DNA from: Phoronis australis
Taxonomy: Eukaryota; Phoronida; Phoronidae
Length of the DNA: 64,000 nucleotides
Assembly: GCA_002633005.1 (NCBI GenBank)
Contig: NMRA01000344.1
Span: forward strand, 99,008-163,007
Direction: 5' to 3'
Part shown: piece by piece, positions 13,750 through 25,700 of the stretch
How the letters are laid out: every line of letters starts with the position of its first letter
Position numbering within the stretch: the first letter of the stretch is position 1
The notes under the pieces: generated by a model
Told to the model about the DNA's origin: nothing
What the model saw: the letters and a program-made list of their open reading frames with translations, nothing else
The model's database searches: none
Made by a program: the position numbers and the translations under genes

Positions 13750-16700
13750 AATACGTATTACACACGTTTACATTTAAGAACTCTCTGGAACACATTTTGA
13801 CCAATCAAAGTCATAACTCTAGTAGCCGCAATGCCAATTGACATTATTTAACACCAGGGGCCTGTTCCAAGAAACTGACTTAAGTTCAATTTTTACTTAA
13901 GTTTAAAATTTGTCTTAACTTCCAAACTTTGAAACTTCCACGTTAGGCAAGTAAGTCAAAATTAAGATAAAACTTATGTCAAACACTTAAAACAAACTTA
14001 AGATATCTTTCTTGAATTGGTTTTGAGACAAATTTAACTTTTATTTTAAAATTTACAAAAAATTAAGATTTGTCTTAGCTAAGTCATTTTTGTTGGAACG
14101 GGTCCCAGTTCTCTATAGTTTGGGATAGTGAATATGCATGCCAGGTTACGTGAAAAAGACAGGGAGCGAATACTTCCTTTATTTCTTGTAAAAACCGTCA
14201 AGGTCGAACTCTCCAAAACGTTCAAGCAAAGCGAGCGTAAAATATGTGAAGATTAAGGGCTTCAGTCTGGGTGCCTTCAAACTGAGGTTACTTGGATTTT
14301 ATGTGACAACAGTGCCCTATACTAGGTAATAACATAAACATGCCAAGCATTAGGTGTATGAATGATATAATGAGTTATTTTTGACAACGACGGGCCATAA
14401 AAAACCTGACATCGCTTATTCAACATGATGTGCAAGCATTGAATTAATTCATAAATGAGGCCAAAGCGGCTGCCAATAACGACGTTAGCCAAAGATTTGT
14501 GAACAGCGCACACGAGCAGTCGTAAAAAGCTACGCTTTGGTTGCGGATTAGTTTAGCATTCGACAATTAAAGAACTTAGATGGCCACGAAATATGTCCAC
14601 TTTTGTCCTTACGCGTAGTAAATCTCCCAATCCATCAGACATTTATCTTGAGAGCAATTGCAGGCAGGGGTATCGTCTTCAAATCCCAACTTTTGTCCAA
14701 TCTCATGGGCCACAATTTTGGCAGTCAGTTCTAAATTCTCTGCAATGTCCTGAAATTGTCGGAAGTTTTCGGTACACGAGTAGAGAATCTGGGAAAGTAA
14801 AGACGATTAAAGAGAAAGGGAAAAACAACGTATTTAATAAATATGTGCCACTTAGAAATTCGCAGATCAAAGAAAACATTTTGCAGACATTCTTCCTCGC
14901 TCTCTGGTGCCCAATTTAAGGGTGTTCGTTTATCGTAACTACCACGTTGTATATCTGTTCTCATGCACGTGCACACGAACAGTTACTTCAATGAAAATGT
15001 GGATCAAAAATGTACTTGTTTTTGATGTTCAGAGAATGTCGACACATTTAAACTTGCATTTCACCCCTGTTTAGTTGACAAAAAAGCGAAATTCGAATTT
15101 TGTCGTGTGCTCACATGATATTGTTCTCATAACATTTGCCACTGTAATTGCATTCCATTTCTTTTAACAAATAAGGTTTCGGTCAATGGGTGCAAGCGCC
15201 GTTTTCGAATGGGCAAATTTAGGACTGGTCAACCGCAAAAGTTCTGCTTGAATCGCTGATGATTTTCATGTTCTTGTCGTTATGGGAAATAGAATTCTAT
15301 TACTGTGATTTTTAATAAAGGTCCAACTAAAGAGGCGGTTATGTGTTATATGATTCTAAGCACCTGGAATCCATGCTCTCTGTGAGTAAAAAATGTAGCT
15401 CATTTTCAACAAAGTAACTTTAAAATAAGATCGAAGGATATGATAAAAGAAAGTTCGTTAGACCATGCATGTTCTGTGACGAAAAACAAATATCTCACCG
15501 TGAGAGAGAAAGATATGTACGTTGTTCAGATTCAATGCTTTGAAACCCATAACCCTTGAGATTGAAGTGTAAGGTGCAGAACGTTTGCACTTAACACGAT
15601 CGCTCCCACCGAATGATTGAACACGCAAACACTTAACGCGGTGGCTCCCACCAAATGGCTGAATATGCAAACACTGACCATGGTTGCTCCCACCGAATAT
15701 CTGAATAGGCAAATACTTACGACGGTCGCTCACACCCAATGACTGAATACGCAAAACTAATCACGGTGTCTCCCACCGCATGACTGAAAATTCAAAGTTA
15801 CACTTACCACGGTGGCTTACACCTTATGACTAAATAGGATAACACTTACTTTGGTCACTTCCACGGAATGAGTAGGAACGCAAATCGTGCCGAAGTATGA
15901 ATTTAACTTGCTGGTTAAGAAGGTAAACATTTTTCGCCTGAAAACAGTATTAACCATGTTATATACTGAGTATCCTCTGATAATCGATGATGGCCTCTGA
16001 ATGCCCTACGCTGAAAACGGATTGTTTTAAAACCTCCTCGACCCACGACCCCTCGGCCCACAGCCCACGACCCCCTGACCAATGACCCACAACCTCCTCG
16101 ACCCAGTTTACACAAGCCCGACTCGATCTGAATCGCAGGACCAGTGAGTTAGGCCATGAGCTCGGCTGGCTTTTCCCTGTTTTTTTGCATTTAAGCGAGT
16201 CAATTAGGCAAGCTTGAAAGCAAAGAAACAGAAAAAGCAACGTGACCAAATCAGAACAAAGACCTACAAACGTTACAAATGTCGTTCAAGGTCGTTCTGC
16301 TCTCCAATGAATGTCAGATTCTACGTCTTTTGCGGTGAGTGCGATGAACCGACAAATTGTAATTTCAACAGTAAATACAGTTTGAAAAAACAAACTGTGA
16401 AATGGAGTATATTGTAAACGACCAAATAATAAAAATGTGAAATTATATACATTCACGTTAACGTGCACTTTCCCTAAGTTTAGTCGTAGAACTATTTCCG
16501 TGACAACGATAGCGCCCTGACAATGCGCTATTTCACATTCACGTTCTCACGGCGCTTTCTGTTATTAGTCACCAGACTTGAGTCACATCAGACTCGCGGT
16601 AAAGTCACTCAGCGACGTAATAAGATTATGAAATATGTAAAAATCGCAAAAAACTCGTTTACCACAGGTGGTGGGTCGAGGAATGTGGGGGTCGAGGGGG

Positions 16701-19700
16701 TTTTAGAACAACCCACTGAAAACTCTACAGCGCGTTGCAGTAGGGTCATCTACATGTACCGTTCGTGATAAAAATTCTTTCAACATTGAAGCATAACATC
16801 CGGAAGTCATGTCTAGCAAGAAACAACTTGAGAGGTACTGGTAAGTGACTTTCTAGAAAGTCATGGTTAAAAAAGATGAGAGATCAAGCAGTTTTCAGTT
16901 CAATTATAGTAGGCTTTGTGATTTCAAATGGGTGGTTTTTCCTCAACCAATCGATAGTACATAATACTTGCAAATTTAGCGAACTTATTATTTATTAATG
17001 CACACAATACGAGATCTCCTTTTACTTCAACGTCAGTGTTAAGCTACCACTCCAGTAACACTTAATACAAAGTTTCCTCCTGTACCACCTTTTGGACTTT
17101 CCAGAACGTGAACAGTATATGGGCTAAAACTAAAACATATTATAGCCGTGCGGAGAATACAAAACAGACTGGAAATTTGCGAAATATTACGTTAATAGTA
17201 CAGTAGTGTCGCTCTTGAAAAACGGTCTGATCTGCTTTGTCTGATAAGCCCTAAGTGCTTTCAGTGATTCGAGTTCGTTGTCTGTCATATTAATGCGATC
17301 GCCCGCCGACCATATCTCCACCCCCGTCAAGGCGATAAAGACTCTCAGGTTGCTGAAGGCCTGCATACACAAACACTCAAGTTAGAATTTAAAAGTCTCT
17401 TGCAATTTCATCCCCAAATGCGGAATAAAATTGTAAGGACCATTCTGATTTAGCGATATCGGTATTTCGTGGATGTGTCAATTTGCAACCGTACATGAAG
17501 TGTCCTCGAAGTGGAACGAGGCGGAAGTGCGGCGTAGACTTTTGGTGCCCATGCCATATTTTTCAAATTTTAGCTCTGGAAACAGTAAATGGTGGGGATC
17601 GGCCTTTCTGCTGTTGAGAGGTTTTGAGAAATCCCAGAGTTTGGCAAGGAGTGCAGATGTCACCGGAAACCGATCAGAATTAGTGATTTATACTGATATT
17701 CATATTCGGAATGTTTGATTAAAATGTATTGATTAGTTCACTCCAGATTAGTTGAGCATAGCTAGAAAATGCAACGAAGTTATGATAAAGACAATTAAGC
17801 ATGGCTCCGCCAGAAGGAGGGTGCTCAAAAAATCTCCTCAGATGCGCAAAATATTACCAAACAGAGCAATTAGTGGCAATTCTTCCACTGTGGATGTGAA
17901 AGACGGAGCCTCAGATGAGAATGGTTTTCACAAAAATGGCAGTCACAGTACCATCTTGGGTCAGATTTCACACAAAAACCCAAAGTTTTCCAGCTATTGA
18001 CGAGATAAAAATTGTAGGTAAATTTCATGTCGATGCGACCTGAAGCACAGGCATGAAATTCGAACAAACGTTGCGATGAGTGAGTCAATAAGACAACAGT
18101 CAGCGGATCAGTAAACCTCGAATATCTTGGGAACAGCTAGTCAGACCCAGAAGAAGATTTCAAAATGGACACAACGCCTGACAGACCAAATTTCATCCAG
18201 TTTCGTCAAGAGATGCCTCTGCCCGGTTGCATGAAACAGTCCCAAATAGGGACTAAACTAAGTTCCCCAAATCTAGTGTGTATTTGTGTACTTGTGAAAA
18301 CTCTAATTGTCCTTTCTTCTGCTGTTTTAGTTTCATTAGTTAGTCAATTTTTGGCTTTGATGAAAAATCGAGAGGGAACTCAACATTGAATTCGCAATGT
18401 TGTGTAAACTATTTAGGGATATTTTCATGTAATATTCCTAACTTAAGGACTTTGTCCGCATTTATTTTCATTGAATTTAGGGCTCAATTTTTAGTTATAT
18501 TACTAGAAATTGTCATAAGGAGGTCATAAAAAAGACGAAGTGATAGAAAAATATTACATGTTTGAGTAAACAAAGACACAGATAGACTACAGATTTAGGG
18601 AACTTAGATTACTCCCTATTTGGGACTGTTTCATGCAACCAAGCACAGAGATATGACACAAAAACTTAATCAATTAGCGGGAAGTTATCGGAAAATCTTG
18701 ACTATATCGAAACTGATAGATTGTAGCGAAGAACAGATGTCACGGGAATTTTGGCGCTTGATGTTGACGATATATATCTACCTTAGACAGTTCAGAGAAA
18801 TCCTCCGAGTGATCGCAGGACTATAGCTTCGAGAAACTTAAAATGGCCGCCACAACCCATCGTGAGTCTGATGTCAAACAAAAACCAATAGGCTTCGAGC
18901 AATTTACAAAGCACGTATTGCGTATAGATATCATGCTGATCGGATAAGTAATGCAACCTGAAGCGTGCGTACGAAAAGCTTGATCACAAAGTAAAATACA
19001 TGAAGAAATTTCCGTTCTCCAAGTGCTAAAAGGGTCATACGGGGCGCAACGTGGGTCATGTCCGCTTAAAACTTAGCAGCCGATGTCTTCTTTGTCAAAT
19101 TTCATGACTAGTCATTACAGAACTTGTCAGATACCAAAGCAAGCGCTTAGAAAATGAAAGTCGCCACTAGAGGATTCCACAGTTGTAGAATTTGTCTCCT
19201 CAAAATTCCCGACAGTTGTACTCTCTTAAATAAACAGAAACACGTGGATAACAAGAACCTTACAAGAGGTCGAAATAAGAGAAACGGCCTTGAGTTCAAA
19301 AAAGAAGACAAAACTGTCACTTGGAAACGCCACAGTGCTCGTAGTCGACCAAAAACTAGTCTGCTGTGCTCTTCTCAGAAGGAGCACGTCTGCCAAACTT
19401 CGTAATACTTGGCGCACGCCAAGAACACTCAAACAAAGTTTCTGACGAAAAATGCGTTACACACATTCATAAAACAAGAAGGCCAAGATGTTTTTAAATA
19501 GATACTTGTACTTGAAAAAATTCATGAAGATCTACCTCGTGACAATCGAGGATACAGAGAAAAAACGCAAAAACTAAATTTGCCAAAAAAGAGCAAGAGA
19601 TTTAGGAGACACAGAAAATATAGAAGCTAACGCAAAAATTGAAATTTTCCCGTACGGAACAATAGCAGTCGTCGTCCGATCGTGAATTCGACCGTGTGGT

Positions 19701-22700
19701 TCCATTCGTAATAGGAACATGCTGTGCAGTTTAACAAACATCCACCAGTACTTTCGAAGTAGAGCAGCGGGCGCAGTAAGTCAGTTACCGAACCCAAACG
19801 CACGCTAACCAGACGCCGGACGAACGCCGGACGGACGCAGGAAAGAAGAGATAATCAACCCACATGAATATTGGTGGCTGCATGAGAATGGCCCGTCCGT
19901 CACATCACAATGCCAAACTTCTCATATCCTGTTCCATGTTTCCATTTGTTTTGTTCATCCTTCCGGCCTGAAAACCTGTTCTTCCCTTCAACATTCATTG
20001 CTTCCCATTGCGTTAACAAGCGGATAAACATTTTCAACAATTTAAAATAAATAAACATCGCATCATTCAGATGTATGTTTTGTCGCCACATTCATGCTTT
20101 TTGGGATACTTAATACATATTTGTGACTTTGACTTGAAGTTTGGACTCTATTTTGCAAACAGCGGAGGTTACATGATACTACAAGGATCACGGCTCTGTG
20201 GAGCGACATATACGTGTTTTTACTCACGCCGCCAACAAGGTTAGATATCTCCAGCAGTCTTTGAGTTACGTCATGGCGGTTGCTACCCATGTTTTTATAC
20301 TGGAAATAACGATAAAATATTATTCATTTTTCTCCTAATTGGTATTTAAAGCCACATTTTCTTTTACATCCACCAGTTTAGAACGCATGGCAAGTTTCGA
20401 AAGTCAAAAGTTACCAATAAAGTGTAATCGCTATTTGAGTTAGCGCTATTTTAAAGTATTTTTCAATAGTGGTCGAGGTTTCCGCGGAAATCTCCTTACA
20501 TACGGCAGTAGTCGAGGGACTACCCATAATGCGTGAGTCAGCCGTTACTCCTGAGGGGATGCATCACCAATAAATCAAACTAAAAATCACTTGCTATTCA
20601 GTTAAGTTTGAAAACATTTGAAGACGTGTTGACGGAACATGATTTGGGTTTTAGTTTCGATTGAACTAACTTGGGTCAAAATGCATTTTATGAATCCCTT
20701 AACTGAACTGAAGCGACAGACTATCTTGACACCACCACTATGATACGAGTGAAGCTCCCTCGGACAAAGAGACACCAGACTTGGTCAGTGAGCCACAAAA
20801 CAGTGTTTTAGCTCAGAGGCATGACGGAAATTTAAATATTATAAAGCCTCTTATGAATTGTACATGAATTCAACTGAATAGCTAAATGGTTGTTTGATAA
20901 TACGGAGCAAGTAATTTTATTGAAATGATTTGTAAGACAATTTTAAATTGTATGTTTAACTCACGGGCATGCCTATGACCTACAATCGCGTGGGTTGTTT
21001 TAGAGCTTGAAGACGTTGACCAGACGTAAAGTATTGGTATTTAGGTTCTACACTGAAAAAGACGATTATTAAAGAAGTTGCCTAGCTACAAATAGCAGTT
21101 CTTACCATTGTGTTGTCAGCTATAAGAAAGAGTTCCACATAGCGATTTTTTCCCTTCGGATTGGCGGGTTCTTTAACTGAACGTCGCAGCTAAAAAAGCG
21201 AGATTCTCTACGTAAAACAACAATTGGAATATTTCTGCACTTTTTTCGTTTTTCAGTATGCAACTTGCAGTTTGACATGCAGGTCAAGTGAAAGTGAAAG
21301 TGTGCAAAAAGTTTGCCGTGCATAGGCGCGTATTTAAGCCCAACCATTTATAATCAGATGTGCGCCTATATCCGAAATTAGGCGTATGCGCCTACTGGTG
21401 AACCATTAGAAGTAAATCATACTTAAGCGCGATGTCGGAATGTAGGCGCTCCTCATCTATTTTTGTAGATTTTCAGTAATTTGACATGAAGTGAAGAATG
21501 TCACAATGAGTAGGTTCAGGTGTACTGCAAGTACAGGAACAGGAATTTCGTTTGTAGCTTGATTTCAAAACACGCAGTTTGTTTTTTTTTGCAGAAGTGT
21601 GTCGTGAGACCGCAAGGACTCCAACATTCTGTTGTCTGGTGACGAATTGCCTTATGTCCACCTGTTGACTTCTGTGAAAGAGGAAAGACAGCGCATCCGA
21701 AGCCACGTCAGAGACATGTTTACGAATTATTTTTTGACATTTTCCGTAGAAGTTTAACTAAGTTCAGATCATCAGATCATTGTCTATATTTTTAGCCGAG
21801 TAGATTTTGGTTTGTGCTCAATAGAATGTGGTCACCCTTTGACATCGAACTATTCACATAGTTCCAGGCTATATTTTCTCCGCCATATGTTTTGCATGCT
21901 GTGTGAATTCATTTGCTTGGTAATACAGCACAGTGGAAGTTGGGCAACTTCGAGTACTTGTAATAAAGGTGGAATTTTATAAAATCTTGATCGTCAATTT
22001 ATCCTAATGCTACAGCCAAAACGAACCTAATAAACCAATACGTCAACTGCCTGTATTTCAACAAATAAGTGACAGCCAACTACGTTTGTTGTTTACAGCG
22101 TTGTTCAATTCCTCTAACATGGAGACGTCTGATATTATCCAACACTAAGCCCTAAATATGTTTCTCGGTGGCCAGTGTGTCTCATTGACGTCCCGATAAG
22201 TCTATGTGACACGCGTGTAGCCAAGGGCACTTGTACTAGATTACAATGTACACAGAACACATCCGTTAACGTAGCCGGGCTTACCCTGTCGTTAACCTCG
22301 CTATGGATATCATCGCGAAGTCCGCTGCCGATCGGAGTGCCGTCGTTCAAACTGTCAGGTGTTTTACCTCGCGCTGTTCTATAAACATAATGTTCCCCCT
22401 TTGACAAGTGTGATGGTTCTAGGAAGAAAGTATCGGCACTGTTGATCATCCCTCTGGAAAAGAAAGATGATATATCATAATACACTTGGATTTGGAGATT
22501 GTTCTAAAACCCCTTAACGCCCTCGACCCCCAAACTCCACGAACCCCGCGACCCACGGCAATAGTGAGGGAAGGGCGACACAAACGGGCGGATGTGGCAC
22601 AAAATCAATGACGACTCAGGGAAAGGAAGCGTCTAATTAATGGATGTTGAAAGGGAGGTGCGAAATCATTGACGACCGAGAAGTGGCAACACCGTCATCC

Positions 22701-25700
22701 GCTTTCGATTTCGTTAGGTGACTAGCGGACACAGATCACTGCCATGTTTTGAAAGGTCTATGAGCACATCTGATATTCCCATGTATTCTTGTGGTCGGAG
22801 AGTGGCTAATACGTATGTCATTTCAAAAGAATTTTATCAAAAAGTGGTTCCAAAATATTTCTGGCGCACCAATTAAACTAAGATGAAAAGTATTCCATCT
22901 CCAAAACCGCGGGAACTGTTAAAAATCATGTAAAATGCCATCTAATTGGAACTGTTTCGTCAATTCTATGAAGCTCATCTGCGTTGAAAGTAAAATTGCA
23001 AAATTCACCAAATACCAAGAAAAGTCATTCACGTCTGTGATATACAGCAATTGCTTACGAAATAAAGCTTTACTATATGGTATACTTAATGATCTAAACT
23101 GACCCTCATTATCATCAGGCGCGTTTAAAATGAAAATTAAAACGTGAATAATTCCTACATTAAACAAATACAGTTTTCATAGTACACGTTATGACCGAAA
23201 GAAAAGCTCGTAGTGATCAAGCTTTGAACACGTGCAGCGGTCCAAGTGAGTTGTATTCTTACGCTGTTCACTTTCCGTAACCTTTTCCATTGGCCAAGAG
23301 GCGGACAGACGTTCATTCCAATCTATGTCAGACAAATTGCCTTGGACATGAGCAATGATGTCAGAAGCAAGGTACAAGACTTAAGCAAAGTCTGTTCAAC
23401 CAGTAACACGAGCACTGCAGGCTACTTCCGTTGCTTCACTTGATAACACTGTCAAACTTAGGGTTTGAAGAACAGGCGCTATTCGTTTTTATAACAATCA
23501 ACCAAAGTGAACGAAACAAAACTTTTAAATTAATTAATCAAACCACTTTCAAAAAGGAAATATTATCCTTCGAGGTAATAAATGGTTAATGTAGACTAAC
23601 CTCAGACCTAGACATGTGCTCAATGCAACGCTTGAGTTGGGTTCATTGCGAACGCGGCCTTGGTAGTAGCAATTGTGAAGGCTCTGGAATAGAGGAAATC
23701 CGAGAAGAAAACAATAGACATTTGTTTTAAGCTAGGCATGACAGTTTTGTGAATGACAAATGGATCTTCGGGAATTGAAATTAACACATGCAGTGCAGTA
23801 TACAAGATACAATGATACAGAGCCCACTCATAGATTGCGGCAGACCATTGACAAGAAAAGACTCATTCTTACGAGTTGACCGATTCAAGCAGTGAAGTGT
23901 AATTGTTTGCCGAAATACTGTAATATTTGGCAACAGAATTGGGGCTCCAAGAAGCTCATTTCATTTGCGCAAATGACAGTTTTTTATTATTAATGTTTAT
24001 TACGAAAACTTCAGAATACAATGAATTACATAACCCAGAAAGCGCCAAGAGGCATTATATCTGGGTTAAAAATACAAAGAAGTCTATGCACAATTATTAT
24101 ACACGAATACATAAATTAAAAAACTGATGTTAAGATTACAATGATATATGATTACGAATGTAAACAAATCATTTTCATACACATGTATACAATTCTATCC
24201 ACTCACAAAAAAGATTTAATATTATAAAGAAATTGTGATACTATTTCAAATAAAACCTTATTTTCGTTTGGGTTGAGTTCTTGACATCCATATAGAAAAA
24301 ATTAATTTTGTTGTACAATTGCGGAATTTCAGAATATTTTTGTAAACATTGGGGTATTGTTCGAGTGTCTGGAAAAGCTGTACCCTCTGCTCCTTGCATA
24401 CGTCACAAGCAAAGAAAACATGAGGATATGTCTGGGTGTCTCCACGGGAACACAGAGGCGAAATATTCTTAAAATTATGTCTAAATTTCTCGTTGTATAG
24501 GAATAGACCGCATGTTGATCTGTATAAGGTTATTTCATGGTTGCAAGGAAGTTGGAATGATGTCAATGGGACTGGCAAGTCTTGATTAGTGGTCTGCATT
24601 TTAAAGTTATTTTGAGAGTGACGATTGAAGTGCTTTCTTTTATTTTGGATGGTAAGGAATTCCAGTTGTCAATACAAGTTAATATCGTTAACCTCCTGAA
24701 GGCTTGGCTGAGGGAAGATCGAATAGTGTGCATATTACTTTGCCACAGTCCTGGTCTTGTGTTTGGTCTTTTGTAAGAATCAAAGAGGATTTTGTTTGAA
24801 TATTTGTTTATGTTGGTTAAGACTTTGAATGTATACATGGACAGGTAGAGTTTACGACGGGTTGCTAGTTTGCTCCAGTTGAGACTATTTAGAGCCTTGA
24901 CTGTATTGGACCCTTTGTGTGTCCCAGTTATGGCTAAAGCTGCTTGGTGTTGTAGTCTTTCTAATTGAAGAAGTATGCCTGCGTTTGCCGATTGGGAGGT
25001 TATGTCATAGTAATCTAGATGTGGAAGTACAAAAGACTTGAACAGAGTTTCCAGCTGCATGGAGTTGATATGACGAGAGATAATTCTAATTGGATTAATT
25101 AATTTTTGTACTTTTTGAACGAGTTCGCGACAATGAGGAGTAAATGTAAGCTTATGGTCTAGTAGCAAGCCAAGATGTTTGTGCGTGAATTTATTGGGAA
25201 TAACTTCCCCATTAAGTGATAATTCCACCATTGGATTTGTTTTGAAATAATGAGTATTATTAGACTTAGAAAATATAATATCAACACTTTTTTCAGGTTT
25301 AAATTTCATCTTCCATTTGTAAGACCAGTCATAGAGTTTGTTCAGGTCAGTTTGCAATTGTAAGGAGTCGTGGGGATGCTCTTTTAAGAATGAGTAGAAA
25401 ATTGCAGTGTCATCAGCATATAAGAATGTTTTAGAGTTTATGTGTCTGGAAGATCATTGATGTACAGTAAAAAAGAGTAAGGGGCCTAGTACACTACCCT
25501 GTGGCGCAAATGACGATGCGAACACTTAATTTCTCCGTCGCAATTTGACTGCAACTGGAAATATCATGAATCCAGATGTGGTCTAGCATCTCCGTAAGAC
25601 GCGCTGCCGTTCACATTCGTACTTCAAAGTTGAATAATTGTTGGATGCCGTTAACGATAACAGAATCACTGCCATCGGTGAAACGTTAGGAAGGTGCATT

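Noticed and set aside
13574..13841. Open frames of YIYIYVCVCV or HTHTHT type
   Set aside because: Translations of the CA/TA/CATA microsatellite.
15458..15754. 98-codon frame with FGGS repeats as a possible secreted repeat protein
   Set aside because: It is the 42-bp minisatellite; unit length varies and breaks the frame.
21630..21690. Possible extra ADAM exon after AG in CTCTTTCACAG
   Set aside because: Its phase does not fit the exon at 22368-22453, while the exon at 21106-21176 fits directly.
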